NCBI GenBank assembly: GCA_002687715.1
Contig: NZBC01000058.1
Location: 1-41,113 of the forward strand
Origin: Planctomycetota bacterium
Lineage (GTDB): Bacteria > Planctomycetota > GCA-002687715
Length of the DNA: 41,113 bases
Direction of reading: 5' to 3'
Under the pieces are notes generated by a model. The model was not told the origin of the DNA, searched no databases, and was given only the letters and a program-made list of their open reading frames with translations. Of this stretch, positions 16,458-25,482 are shown one piece after another (position 1 is the first letter of the stretch; every line of letters begins with the position of its first letter). Both the position numbers and the translations under genes were made by a program.

Positions 16458-16488
16458 CGCCGAAGCGCAGCTCTGACGGGAACGCGGA

Positions 16489-18126
16489 CTACTTCTTCCG
16501 CTTCAGCTTCGCTCCGAACGCCGCGACCCGCTCCTTCTTCGCGTCCCCCGAAGTCACTCGGATCTTGCGGATACGGCCTTCGTCGTCGAACGACCCGAAG
16601 CCGACCCAACCGCGCGCGAACTTCTTGTTGGTCGCGGTCATGATCGGTTTGTTCAGGTCGTCGAAGTAGACCTCGATCGTGCCCGAGCCGGCCTTGCGAA
16701 CGAGCTTCACCTTGTGCCAGGTCTCCTTGCCCCACTTGATGCCCTTGGTGGTGGTGGTGGAGATCTTGGTGCGGGGTTTGGCGTCGACGATGAAGATGTT
16801 GTGGGCGTGGTTGTCGGTCTTCGTGGCGAGGTGAACGTAGTAGAAGTGGGCCGGGTCCTGGTAGCCGAAGAAGAGGCAGAGATCGCGATGACCGTACTCG
16901 CGTCCGGTTTGCTGGAGCTCTGCTTCGAACGTGAAGTCGCCGAAGGACTGGTCGGCGACGAGCGCCAGGTTGCGCGGGGAACGGTGGGGTGGCTTGTACT
17001 TGACACCCGGTTTGTGGCCGAGCCAGCCGCCCTTCTCGTCGGCATGTACGGTCCAGACCTTCGGGTCCGTGAACGAGAACTCCTTGATGGCGTCCTTCGT
17101 CTTGAAGTCCTGGGCGTAGACGACAGGCGGCGGGAGCAGGCGGTCTCTCCACCATGCCCGCGTTTGGTCAGCGTTCGCGGCAAGGGACGACGGGGCACCC
17201 GCAACCCGTGCACGCTCGATGAGGTCCTGGTCGACCCTCGTGGCGTGATCGCCGTCGAGGGCGGAATGAACGTCGAGCCAAAGTCGGGTCATCGCGTCCG
17301 GACCGGCCGTCGCGAGGAAGCCCTGGGCGCGCGCGACCCAGGCCGTCGCCTCGATACGGCGAATCGCGTTGCCGAGGCGTAGCTTCGGTTCCGGACTGCG
17401 CGTGATCTTCAGCGCAGCGCGCAGCGGACCGAGGGCGCGAACGCCGAGGGCGACCAACGCTGCCTCCGCCGCATCGCGGTCGGTCGAAGCGTCGGCGTCG
17501 AGCTTCGCAACCAGGTCTCCGAGCGTGTCGAGAGCGGGAGCGGCCACGGGGTCCAGGATCGCTGACGCGAGCGGCGCCAGTTCGGTCGCACGAGTCTTCC
17601 CGAGGTGGCGGCCGAGGCGAAAGCGGCCGACGTCCATCGCGCTCTCCCAGGGCGGGAGATTGCGCACCGCAGTACCAACCGATCCGTGGAGCAGTGCCGC
17701 GTTGTAGTCGCACCAGCTGTGGAGCCGGTACATCGAACGGTCGTGGACGTCTACGATCGCGCCGGCAACATAGAGCATGTCGCCTTTGTCGCTGGCGATG
17801 AACAGCCACTTGCGCTGGCCCGCCTTCAGCGCAGACCCTAGCTCGGCCGTGCACGAGCCCGGGCCGAATCCCGGCGGCTTGATCTCGACGACCTGGCCGA
17901 GCCGGTCGTAGCCGCGCCAGATCCGACTCGGGTCGGACGTGACCCGGATCTTGATGTTGCCGCCCTTGCCGACGCGGCCCATCCACTCTGCAGGCCTGAC
18001 TTCGAGGAGCTCGACTTCCGCCACCCACGCAGCGCTCCGAAGCTTCTGGTCGACGTTGATGAAGACCGGCTTTTCGCAGGGTATCGGCGAAAGCGCGAGG
18101 GTCAGGATCGGGATCAGGAGGTGCAT
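16489..18126 (-). CDS. Secreted protein with HEAT-like region and C-terminal LamG/DUF1080-like domain
   Basis: The 545-residue protein begins with a signal peptide (about residues 1-17). Residues ~18-170 form a beta-rich domain with conserved Cys that might be netrin/TIMP-like (WVAEVELLEVRPAEW, WLFIASDKGDMLYVAG). Residues ~210-270 are HEAT-like helices (AAEAALVALGVRALGPLRAAL). Residues ~355-530 match the LamG/3-keto-disaccharide-hydrolase-type jelly roll: FTFEAELQQTGREYGHRDLCLFFGYQDP, HKVKLVRKAGSGTIEVYFDD, GWVGFGSFDDEGRIRKIRV. It probably binds or cuts a glycan outside the cell. It lies 64 nt downstream of the kinase gene on the same strand, has GGAG before the ATG, and may have its own promoter (TACACT on the minus strand near 18163-18168). 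Confidence 0.65.
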   Translation of the reverse strand: MHLLIPILTLALSPIPCEKPVFINVDQKLRSAAWVAEVELLEVRPAEWMGRVGKGGNIKIRVTSDPSRIWRGYDRLGQVVEIKPPGFGPGSCTAELGSALKAGQRKWLFIASDKGDMLYVAGAIVDVHDRSMYRLHSWCDYNAALLHGSVGTAVRNLPPWESAMDVGRFRLGRHLGKTRATELAPLASAILDPVAAPALDTLGDLVAKLDADASTDRDAAEAALVALGVRALGPLRAALKITRSPEPKLRLGNAIRRIEATAWVARAQGFLATAGPDAMTRLWLDVHSALDGDHATRVDQDLIERARVAGAPSSLAANADQTRAWWRDRLLPPPVVYAQDFKTKDAIKEFSFTDPKVWTVHADEKGGWLGHKPGVKYKPPHRSPRNLALVADQSFGDFTFEAELQQTGREYGHRDLCLFFGYQDPAHFYYVHLATKTDNHAHNIFIVDAKPRTKISTTTTKGIKWGKETWHKVKLVRKAGSGTIEVYFDDLNKPIMTATNKKFARGWVGFGSFDDEGRIRKIRVTSGDAKKERVAAFGAKLKRKK

Positions 18127-18190
18127 CGGGCGGCTCCGTCGGTCGGCTGGGATAGGGTCGCCAGTGTAGACGCGTTCGGCCGGCCGTGGT

Positions 18191-20920
18191 TCATCGAAGC
18201 GAGAGGACCGGACGGACCCCGAGGGACTGGAGCGCTTCTTCCGGATGGGCGTGGTGGCGCTGGGCGCTGGTGCACAGCTTCGCGACGAGGACGAAGGACC
18301 CACCGCGCTCGACCCGCCGCCCTCTCGAGCTCGGGTCGGAGCGGAGGCCATCGCCGGCCCGGGGCGGGTGGGACAGGTAGGCCACGTACCAATCCTGGCA
18401 CCACTCGGCGACGTTTCCGATCATGTGGTACAGCCCGAACGGGTTCGGCTTCAGGCTTCCAACCGGCGCCAGGAACGGATAGTCGTCATCGAAGTCCGGC
18501 GTCGGCTTGTTCTGGTGGATGACCGCGAGCCCGCCGCACGACCCCTCGTCGAAGATGTTCGCGTGGCCGCGCAGCGATGCGATGTCGTTGCCCGTGAAGA
18601 ACACGAATGACGTGCCCGCCCTGCACGCGTACTCCCACTGCGCTTCCGTCGGCAGCTGCAGCCCCAATGCGCGGACGACGCGGTCGCTCTCGACCCAGCT
18701 CACGTTGTCGACGGGCAGGACCAGCCTGTCCGCGTCGTCCAGGCCAGGCGGACGCCGACCGAGTTCGCGCGCGCGGAACCCACGCCACTGGCCCTTGGTC
18801 ATCTCGTACTGCGACATGAAGAACGGCCGCAGCTCGACCGGATGCACGGGGCCGCTGGTCGAATCCGCCCACGGATCGATGTTCGGCTGGCCGAGTTTCA
18901 CTCCATCTGATGGCGGACTCGCGCCCATGCGGAACGTCCCGCCCGGGAGCAGCAACAACACCAGGCCGCCGTCGGGTCCGGGGATCCACCGCTGGTTCGC
19001 TTCGTCGCGACGCGGGCGTCCGCCGCTCTCCACGTGCCAGAACGCCCACAGCCCGGACGTCCCGTCGCGACCGAGCGGGATCAACCCGGGGACAGGCTCG
19101 ATCTCGACGCCCTGGAACCGCGGCTCCGCCGCGAGCTCCGACAAGCAGTCCTCCCAGGTCGCGTGCTCGTCGTCCACCGTTCGCCGGATGATCTCACGCG
19201 ACCGGTTCAGCCGATCCTGCACCGACCTCCGCGCACCGTCGAGGTCGAACAGCAGGTCGAGCAGCCGACCGAGCTGCTCCTCGAAGAACGCGTCACTGGA
19301 GTCCGCGTACGACCAGTGGAGCCGGAGCGAGATGACGGCTTCGAGCTCGTTCCGCATGCTCTCGAACTCTTCGCGTTCGGGCGCGTCAGCAGAGAGCCGG
19401 GACAACCGCTCTTGTAGGCGCAAGAGGCTCTGGAACTCGTCCGGGTAGCCGCGCTGCTTCTCGGCGTCCGAGTAGGGCAAGGCCCGACTCCGGAGTCGGT
19501 CCAGCGCATCGGCATGCACCCGCTCGTTGTCCTTGATCGCACGCGCCCCTGCAATCCACTTCTCGCACGGCCCACGCAGGTCGGGGCCCACGGGCCACAG
19601 CTCACGCTGGCGTACCAGGAGAGCGCGCACCTTGAGGACGTCGCCGAGCTGGAGGTGCTCCTGCAACGCCTGCTCGACCTCGCGCTTCTGTCGCGCCATG
19701 GCCTCCTCGGCCCGCTCCGCGCGGCTCGCCGAATCTTCCTCGCGTTTCCAGAACCACCAGCAGACCGTGGTCGACGCCACGAGCACGAGGAACAGCGCCG
19801 TCAACGCCACGACGAACAGCCGGTTCTTCGCGAGGGTCTTGCGCAGGAGGTACCAGCGGCCGGCGCCGCGCGCCTCGACCGGGTCGCCGCGAAGCCAGCG
19901 CAGCAGCTCGCGTTCGAGCGACTCCGCCGATGGGTTGCGCCGGTCAGGGTCCTTCTCCAGAGCGCGCGCCACGATCGCCTCCAGGTCGGGGTCGATCCCC
20001 ACCGCGACCTCACTGAGCGGCGTCGGCTGCAGCTCGGTGATCGCGCGGATCAGGTCCGCGATCGAGACGTGCTGGTGCCACGCGTGCCGCATGGCGAGCG
20101 CTTCGTACAGCAGGAGCCCGAGCGCGTGGACGTCGGTGCGAACGTCGACGAGATCCGGATTACCTGACAACTGCTCGGGCGACGCGTAGGGCAGCGTCCC
20201 GGCGAACTCCCCTGTCTTGGTCAACGAACGCAGCTCAATGGCGCCGAACGTCGGCTTCGCGATCCCGAAGTCCAGGATGTGCGGATCGCCCTGCTCGTCG
20301 ACGAGGATGTTGGACGGTTTGAGATCGCGGTGGATGATGCCGCGCTGGTGCGCGTGATGGACCGCGCGACACATCTTCACGAGGAGGATCGCCTTCTCGT
20401 TGATCGTCGGTTGACGCTCCTCGAGCCACGCGTCGAGGTGCTTGCCCTCGATGAACTCCATCGCCAGGTAGCGCATGCCCGCCACGATCCCGCTGTCGTA
20501 GAGACGGACGATCGCCGGATGCTGCAGCCGCCGGACGATCTCGAACTCACGCTCCATCCGCGCTGCCGCTGAACCGCCGTCTTCCGGAGTATGGATGATC
20601 TTGATCGCAACCGTACGCTCGGTGCTCTCCTGGATCGCCTGACAGACGATGCCCTGTCCGCCGCGGCGCACCACCTTCACGAAGCGATAGCCATCGGGAA
20701 GCACGGGAGCCTCGCGCACTGTCGAGTCCTCGGTCGGCAGCGAATCGAGGTGGCGCTTCATCAACGAGAGCAGGTCGCTCTCGTCCTGGATCGTCTTCCA
20801 GGTGTCCTCGTTTTCCTGGCTGGTGCCGATCTGCCGACGGATCTCGGCGGCCCGCTTCTCATCGAGTTCGCCAGCGGCCAGTCGATAGAGGTCTTCGAGG
20901 TCCAGCTCTCGGGAGCTCAT
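18191..20920 (-). CDS. Membrane Ser/Thr protein kinase fused to an FGE/SUMF1-like domain
   Basis: The 909-residue protein has four parts. Residues 5-60 are helical (LEDLYRLAAGELDEKRAAEIRRQ), resembling the N-terminus of anti-sigma/zinc-finger-type regulators but without Cys. Residues 76-345 are a Hanks-type kinase: glycine loop RRGGQG (85-90), VAIK Lys107, HRDLKPSN with Asp199, DFG at 217-219, SPEQ at 247-250. A transmembrane helix lies at about 367-390, then a coiled-coil region. Residues ~650-909 are a formylglycine-generating-enzyme-like domain (LLPGGTFRMGA, MTKGQW, LPTEAQWEYACRAGT, GNVAEWCQDWY, RGGSF); in kinase fusions this module is usually a sensor and not a maturase. The sigma factor gene ends 37 nt upstream. 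A TAGGCT 7 nt before the ATG could add a leaderless promoter. Confidence 0.9.
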   Translation of the reverse strand: MSSRELDLEDLYRLAAGELDEKRAAEIRRQIGTSQENEDTWKTIQDESDLLSLMKRHLDSLPTEDSTVREAPVLPDGYRFVKVVRRGGQGIVCQAIQESTERTVAIKIIHTPEDGGSAAARMEREFEIVRRLQHPAIVRLYDSGIVAGMRYLAMEFIEGKHLDAWLEERQPTINEKAILLVKMCRAVHHAHQRGIIHRDLKPSNILVDEQGDPHILDFGIAKPTFGAIELRSLTKTGEFAGTLPYASPEQLSGNPDLVDVRTDVHALGLLLYEALAMRHAWHQHVSIADLIRAITELQPTPLSEVAVGIDPDLEAIVARALEKDPDRRNPSAESLERELLRWLRGDPVEARGAGRWYLLRKTLAKNRLFVVALTALFLVLVASTTVCWWFWKREEDSASRAERAEEAMARQKREVEQALQEHLQLGDVLKVRALLVRQRELWPVGPDLRGPCEKWIAGARAIKDNERVHADALDRLRSRALPYSDAEKQRGYPDEFQSLLRLQERLSRLSADAPEREEFESMRNELEAVISLRLHWSYADSSDAFFEEQLGRLLDLLFDLDGARRSVQDRLNRSREIIRRTVDDEHATWEDCLSELAAEPRFQGVEIEPVPGLIPLGRDGTSGLWAFWHVESGGRPRRDEANQRWIPGPDGGLVLLLLPGGTFRMGASPPSDGVKLGQPNIDPWADSTSGPVHPVELRPFFMSQYEMTKGQWRGFRARELGRRPPGLDDADRLVLPVDNVSWVESDRVVRALGLQLPTEAQWEYACRAGTSFVFFTGNDIASLRGHANIFDEGSCGGLAVIHQNKPTPDFDDDYPFLAPVGSLKPNPFGLYHMIGNVAEWCQDWYVAYLSHPPRAGDGLRSDPSSRGRRVERGGSFVLVAKLCTSAQRHHAHPEEALQSLGVRPVLSLR

Positions 20921-20927
20921 CGTTCGC

Positions 20928-20933
20928 AGCCTA
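20928..20933 (-). promoter_or_regulatory. -10-like element (TAGGCT) 7 nt before the kinase start codon
   Basis: On the minus strand GGAGTAGGCTGCGAACG precedes the ATG at 20920. TAGGCT ends 7 nt before it. The GGAG is too far (about 13 nt) to be a normal Shine-Dalgarno. The kinase may thus be transcribed alone as well as with the sigma factor. Confidence 0.35.
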
Positions 20934-20957
20934 CTCCAACGTGGTCACTCGAGCTCA

Positions 20958-21548
20958 TCACTCGAGCTCCTCGAACTCTCGGCGCAGCTCTCCAAGACGC
21001 TTCGAAACCCGGTACTTCGCGAGGTACACCGCGCGCCGCGTCATCCCCAGCTCGGTCGCGATGCCGGCCGCCGGACGTTCGTGGAGTGCGAGGAGAATGA
21101 AGGCGCGAAAACTCGCCCACGAGAACTCCATCTTCGCCTTCTCGAGACACCGCGCCAACATCTCGCGGTCCCAACGATCGCTGAAGTCCTTCTGGACGCG
21201 CTCGTCCTCGACGTCGATGATCGCGAGATCGCCCTCCGATCCACTGGTGCTGACCGCCTTCTTGCGGGCATTGGAGCGAAACGCATCGACCATCACCCGG
21301 TTCGTGATGGTGAACATCCAGTTACGCAACGTCCCCTTCGCCTTGTCGTACCCACCCTCGCGGAACGCACTGGCGAACCGCATCAACGCGGTCTGCGCAA
21401 TGTCCTCCGCGTCTGCCTGTTGGAACCCGAGATTCCGCGCGTGCCCGACGATGATGGGCAGAAACCGCCCGACGAACCCTCCCCAGGCCCGCTGATTCTC
21501 GAAGTTCAGCAGGTCGGAGAGGATGGTCGATGTCGTGTTCCACTCCAT
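20958..21548 (-). CDS. ECF-family RNA polymerase sigma factor
   Basis: The 196-residue protein has the two-domain sigma70 ECF layout. Region 2 lies at about 20-95 (QADAEDIAQTALMRFA, GTLRNWMFTITNRVMVDAFR), where DAEDIAQ is the core-binding and -10-recognition helix. Region 4 lies at about 140-190 and carries a helix-turn-helix (AAGIATELGMTRRAVYLAKYRVSKRL). The linker is acidic (DLAIIDVEDERVQKDFSD). It sits 37 nt upstream of the Ser/Thr kinase gene. Sigma factors encoded next to Hanks kinases are common in planctomycetes, and threonine phosphorylation is known to activate at least one ECF group (ECF43), so regulation by the adjacent kinase is the likely route. No classical anti-sigma gene is present. 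Confidence 0.9.
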   Translation of the reverse strand: MEWNTTSTILSDLLNFENQRAWGGFVGRFLPIIVGHARNLGFQQADAEDIAQTALMRFASAFREGGYDKAKGTLRNWMFTITNRVMVDAFRSNARKKAVSTSGSEGDLAIIDVEDERVQKDFSDRWDREMLARCLEKAKMEFSWASFRAFILLALHERPAAGIATELGMTRRAVYLAKYRVSKRLGELRREFEELE

Positions 21549-21866
21549 AGGCGGACCATGGATATCACAGGGACGCCTTCGAGAACCAGACCTCCCCGGG
21601 AGCGCGGACCTCCGGGTCCGTTCCGGCGGAGAAGCCGGATCCAGTCAAGAGAGAGGCCTGGAGAGCATGTGAATCAACCCGCTCTGGCGAGACGACCCCA
21701 CAAAGGCCCAGCGGACCGGAGGGCCGCGCTCCGGTCAGAGCAGATTCGCACAGGTCCTCCAGGTCCGCCGCTTCGCCAACGGGTCGCCGTGACAAACGGT
21801 GATTTCGGACGCTTCTCTTTGGTACAAACAACTCTGGTCAATCGTCCCCGGCTCGAGGAGCCTCCC
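21549..21866. other. Divergent intergenic region with one hairpin repeat copy
   Basis: No gene with coding character is visible in this 318-bp divergent spacer. It holds a reverse-oriented copy of the recurring hairpin element (21598-21620). A possible -10 TACAAA at 21823-21828 would give the propeller gene at 21867 a leader of about 32 nt with its GAGGAG site. For the sigma factor, the minus-strand sequence near the start contains TATCCA about 10 nt upstream, a weak candidate. Confidence 0.5.
21598..21620 (-). repeat. Copy 2 (reverse) of the recurring intergenic hairpin element
   Basis: Read on the minus strand, CGGACCCGGAGGTCCG then CGCTCCC matches the copy at 35166-35188 at 21 of 23 positions. 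The core hairpin is CGGACC (21605-21610), 4-nt loop, GGTCCG (21615-21620). Here it lies in a divergent spacer, not at gene ends. Confidence 0.5.
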
Positions 21867-23141
21867 ATGTCCCGCGCAATCCTGATCGCGTGCTTGTGCC
21901 TCGTCGTCGTGAGTGCGGTTCCGGCCCAACCGCCCCCCGGACGGATCCTCGTCGCGACCCGTCTCAACGGTGCGACCCAGGCCCAGATCGTCGAGGTGCT
22001 GACCACGTCCGGCACGGTCACGCCGTTCGTCGGCGGCTTCCCGTCCGACAACCTCGTGCCGACGGCCATCGCCTACGACCGCGTCAACGGCGACGTCATC
22101 GTCGGGCTGCAGGACACGAGCTTCGCGCGCATCGCCCGGCTCTCGATCTCTGGCACGACGATCACGAGCCAAATCCTGCTCGGCACGATCGCCGGAACCG
22201 TGACCGACCTCGAGTTCGGACCCAACGGATCGATATACGCCGCGACGGACGGACCCGCGGGTGGTGTTTCGCGCTTTCCACGAAATGGGGGCCCGGCCAC
22301 GCCAGTCCTCGTCGCGCCAAACGTCACCGCATTGGATATCCCGTGGGCCGGCCCGCAGGCCATGGCGGCGCGCGAGATCCCCAGCGGCCCTCCGGAGCTG
22401 GTCTTCTTCGACCTGATCTCCGGCGTGGTTTCCGGCACTTACCCGATGACCGGCATGGGCGCCGTGAGGCCCACCGGCGTCGTCGATCTGCCGACGGGCG
22501 CGATCCGACAGGCGGTGACCGACACGCAGGGCGGCCTCTGGCGCTTCGAATTCCTGACCACCGCGCAACCCTGGCCAACGACCCCGAGCCTACCGTTCGG
22601 CGGCGCCGCCGAACTGAAGATGAACGGCTCGGACGTCCTCATCCTCGGGGGTGCGTCCGCGCCACTGCTCCGTTCGGCCCAGGTATTCGGAACGACTTTG
22701 ACGACCATCGCGGGGCCGATTCCCGGCGACCCGGTCGACATGGCCCTGGCCGACCTGCCGGTCGCGCGCCTCATCCCGCTCGGTTCGCCGTGTCCCGCCA
22801 ACTGGACGTCGACGGGCGTCCCGTCCATCGGCAACGCTGGCTTTCAGATCGGCGTGGCCAACGCAACACCTAACCTGGCAGCGTTCCTCGTTCTCGGGTT
22901 GTCGGATCAAGTGTGGGGTGGCATTTCGCTTCCGCTGACGTTGGTCGGCGGCTGCAACCTGCTGGTCTCCGGCGACGCAGTCTTCCCGACCGTCACCAAC
23001 GGCCTGGGTAACGCCATCCTCCCGCTTCCCATCCCCGCCGACCCCGCCCTCGCCGGCACGATCGTGTTCGGACAGTGGGGACAGATCGACACCGGGCTGT
23101 GGGTCACGTCCGACGCGTTCGCAGCGCACATCTGGCCCTAG
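21867..23141 (+). CDS. Secreted beta-propeller-like protein with C-terminal beta module
   Basis: The 424-residue protein has a signal peptide (about residues 1-20, AVPAQ). Residues ~25-300 contain propeller-like repeats (ILVATRLNGATQAQIVEVL, TAIAYDRVNGDVIVGLQD, DLEFGPNGSIYAATDG). Residues ~305-424 are the recurring beta module: a Cys near its start (LGSPCPANW), a second Cys in VGGCNLLVSGD, and the signature PIPADPALAGTIVFGQW. The paired Cys may form a disulfide. No catalytic residues are seen. ATG 21867 is preceded by GAGGAG with 6 nt spacing; the longer open frame upstream has no coding character. It is divergent from the sigma-kinase cluster. Confidence 0.7.
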   Translation: MSRAILIACLCLVVVSAVPAQPPPGRILVATRLNGATQAQIVEVLTTSGTVTPFVGGFPSDNLVPTAIAYDRVNGDVIVGLQDTSFARIARLSISGTTITSQILLGTIAGTVTDLEFGPNGSIYAATDGPAGGVSRFPRNGGPATPVLVAPNVTALDIPWAGPQAMAAREIPSGPPELVFFDLISGVVSGTYPMTGMGAVRPTGVVDLPTGAIRQAVTDTQGGLWRFEFLTTAQPWPTTPSLPFGGAAELKMNGSDVLILGGASAPLLRSAQVFGTTLTTIAGPIPGDPVDMALADLPVARLIPLGSPCPANWTSTGVPSIGNAGFQIGVANATPNLAAFLVLGLSDQVWGGISLPLTLVGGCNLLVSGDAVFPTVTNGLGNAILPLPIPADPALAGTIVFGQWGQIDTGLWVTSDAFAAHIWP

Positions 23142-23832
23142 CCCGACCGCGGGTCGACCCACCAACGTCGACCGGCAAGAAAGCGAAGGCCCGGCGACCG
23201 GACACCAGGTGGTCGGTATCCCGCTGCCGGGCCTCCGGACTCGGCATGAAGCCGAGCCCGCCCCTCACGCGATCTCGAACAGGGGCGGCCGAGGGCCGCG
23301 TGACGGTTGGTTGGGTCCCGGCGACGCCGGCTGGGCGCGCGCTGGGACCTGGATCAGGGCGGCCTCGAGCAGGAGACCTCCCTTCGGTTCGCCAGACAAG
23401 TGAAGAGAGCGCCGTTCCAGCCAGACACCCTGATGGGCGAGGGCCCCTTGCCAGTCCGGCGCTCCACTGGATCGTGACCCACCTGCACGAAATTGAGCAC
23501 CCTGATACCGGACTTTCTGGCCCTCCAGGGCAAGATTCTGCGCTTGTTGCGGAAGTTTTGGTTTTTCGGGGCGGAGGTCGCCGGGGGATCGGAGCGGGCG
23601 GAACCGAGTGAATCCGGGGCTCCAGATTGAAGGAGCCGAGCGCTTTGACGAGCGCGAGCAGACCCCCTCGCGAGGGCGGTCTTCGAGCTCCTGCCACGCC
23701 CGCCTCAGCGCCCAACGACCTGGATGCGGCCACCTCTAATCCGGTAGTCTGACCCCTGCCCGTCACGGGCGTTCCCGTCCCCAACCGGGCCGGCTCCCGC
23801 AGAGCGCGCGTCTCTAGATTCCCGAGGAGAAC
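23142..23832. other. Gene-free, hairpin-rich interval
   Basis: No open frame in this 691-bp stretch has convincing codon use on either strand. It contains several perfect or near-perfect hairpins. GGTCGAC/GTCGACC (23152-23158 / 23167-23173) follows the upstream stop. GGCCCGGC/GCCGGGCC (23188-23195 / 23226-23233) encloses the inner stem ACCG..CACC/GGTG..CGGT. Others are CTCGGC/GCCGAG (23240-23245 / 23251-23256), GCGGCC/GGCCGC (23285-23290 / 23294-23299), the 12-bp palindrome CCCTCGCGAGGG (23665-23676) and GCCCG/CGGGC (23758-23762 / 23766-23770). A local A/T-rich run, GTTTTGGTTTTTC, lies near 23556-23568. Possible -10s for the next gene are TAGTCT and TAGATT. It could hold a structured RNA or a degenerate repeat. 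Confidence 0.45.
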
Positions 23833-25467
23833 ATGTCGATGCGCCGCATCCTGACCCTTGCTCTAGCCGTCTCGCTCTGCGCCATCGCGCCGGGACAGAA
23901 CCTGATCTATCTCTACACCGGTCTATCGCAGTCCGACTCCTTCGGCGGGTCCGTGGCGGGCGCCGGTGACGCCAACGGTGACGGCACTCCGGACTACATC
24001 ATTGGCGCGCCCTTTGTCGACGGATTCGGCACGAACGCCGGTGCTGCCTACCTCTACAGCGGCAATGGCGGCGGGCTGATCCGCCAGTTCGATGGCGCCG
24101 CCGCGAACGTACGGCTGGGTGCGAAGGTGGCCGGTGGCGCCGACGTCGACGGTGACGGCACGCCAGATCAGGCCGCGGCGGGACCGGGCGCCACGACGGG
24201 CGGGCTCACGAACTCCGGCCAGGTGATCGTCTATTCGGGCGCAACGGGCGCACAGCTGTACAACATCACCGGTCCCGTCGGGTTCAGCACATTCGGCGAA
24301 GCGCTCGCGCTCGGCGACGTCAACAACGACAACCGCGCCGACATCATCATCGGTGCATGGAACGAGAACTTCGGCACCGGCGCGGTGTACGTGTATTCGG
24401 GCGCCAACGGCGCACAGCTCTACTCGTGGCCCGGGCCATCTTCCGGCTCTCGCTGGGGCTACGACGTCGACTACTGCGGTGACCTCGACGGTGACGGCTT
24501 CGGTGAAGTCGTCGTCGGCAACAACGCCGCCGGTCAGGCTCCGGTCGTGTACGACGGCGCGACGGGCAACGTCATGTTCACGCTAAACGGCCCCGCGTCG
24601 CTCGGGTGGGCGGTGGCCGGTCTCGGCGACGTCACGGGCGACGGCATCAACGACATCGCCGCGTCCGCGCCGGGCCTGTTCCTCGCCGTGGACATCATCC
24701 AGGTCCACTCCGGCGCCGACGGGTCGCTGGTCCGGAGCATCCAACGCGATCCGCTATGGATCGGCTTCGGCCGTTCGCTGGAACCCTGCGGCGACCTCGA
24801 CTTCGACACCGTGCCCGACCTGCTCGCGGGCTCCGACTTCACTGCTCTCAACGGCAATCGCTGCGGAGCCATGCACGCGATCTCCGGCGCCACCGGCGAC
24901 ATCATCTACACCATCTACGGCCAGCTGCTGCAGCAGTGGTACGGCACGTCGATCGGTGACGTCGGCGACCTCAACGGGGACGGAACGACCGACCTGATCG
25001 TCGGCGCCCAGAACGAGGCTGCCGGACGTGGCGCGGTCCGCCTCGTGTCCGGGTACCTCGCCGCTGGTGCGTGGGCCGACAACGCGCACATGGGCACCGG
25101 CTGCGGGGTCACGCCGAGTCCGCTCTTGAACGTCAACCCGCTGCCGGCCCTCGGCACCGCGCTGACGACGACCATTTTCCGCGCACCGGCGGGTCAGGCC
25201 GGATTCCTGTTCATGGACCTGGACTGGCCCCAACGGTTGAACCTGGGCGGCGGGTGCTCGACGCACCTCAACCTCGCTCGCATCGCGCAGTGGATCACGT
25301 TCCCCGTAGTCACCAATGCGTCGGGTACGTGGAGCTTCCCCTACACGATGCCGAACGACCCCGCGCTCACCGGCTTCCCGTTGACGATGCAGGCCGTGTT
25401 CCCGGGCGGCAGCACACCGGTCGGGCTGGACATGACGAACTCGCACTTCTCGCGCCTCGGGCAGTAG
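23833..25467 (+). CDS. Secreted FG-GAP (integrin-alpha-like) beta-propeller protein with C-terminal beta module
   Basis: The 544-residue protein has a signal peptide (about residues 1-22, AIAPGQ). Seven or so FG-GAP blades cover ~25-415, each with a calcium loop such as DANGDGTPDYIIG, DVDGDGTPDQAAA, DVNNDNRADIIIG, DLDGDGFGEVVVG, DVTGDGINDIAAS and DLNGDGTTDLIVG, separated by YLYSG/VYSGATGAQLY strands. This predicts a full integrin-type propeller stabilised by calcium. Residues ~420-544 are the recurring beta module (GTGCG, TMPNDPALTGFPLTMQAV). It is likely surface-exposed and adhesive. AGGAG lies 3 nt before ATG 23833 and 9 nt before the in-frame ATG 23839, so the second codon may be the true start; both give a complete signal peptide. 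Confidence 0.8.
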   Translation: MSMRRILTLALAVSLCAIAPGQNLIYLYTGLSQSDSFGGSVAGAGDANGDGTPDYIIGAPFVDGFGTNAGAAYLYSGNGGGLIRQFDGAAANVRLGAKVAGGADVDGDGTPDQAAAGPGATTGGLTNSGQVIVYSGATGAQLYNITGPVGFSTFGEALALGDVNNDNRADIIIGAWNENFGTGAVYVYSGANGAQLYSWPGPSSGSRWGYDVDYCGDLDGDGFGEVVVGNNAAGQAPVVYDGATGNVMFTLNGPASLGWAVAGLGDVTGDGINDIAASAPGLFLAVDIIQVHSGADGSLVRSIQRDPLWIGFGRSLEPCGDLDFDTVPDLLAGSDFTALNGNRCGAMHAISGATGDIIYTIYGQLLQQWYGTSIGDVGDLNGDGTTDLIVGAQNEAAGRGAVRLVSGYLAAGAWADNAHMGTGCGVTPSPLLNVNPLPALGTALTTTIFRAPAGQAGFLFMDLDWPQRLNLGGGCSTHLNLARIAQWITFPVVTNASGTWSFPYTMPNDPALTGFPLTMQAVFPGGSTPVGLDMTNSHFSRLGQ

Positions 25468-25482
25468 CCTCGCCGCCCGCGT

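Noticed and set aside
18191..18980. FGE-like domain of the kinase as the maturation enzyme for the two sulfatase-fold proteins
   Set aside because: FGE-like domains fused to membrane kinases are generally sensory, and the clear copper-site Cys pair of aerobic FGE could not be identified with confidence.
23075..23784. Open frames on both strands in the 23.1-23.8 kb interval
   Set aside because: Their composition is low-complexity Gly/Arg/Pro/Ser, they overlap each other antiparallel, and they lack ribosome binding sites or recognisable domains.
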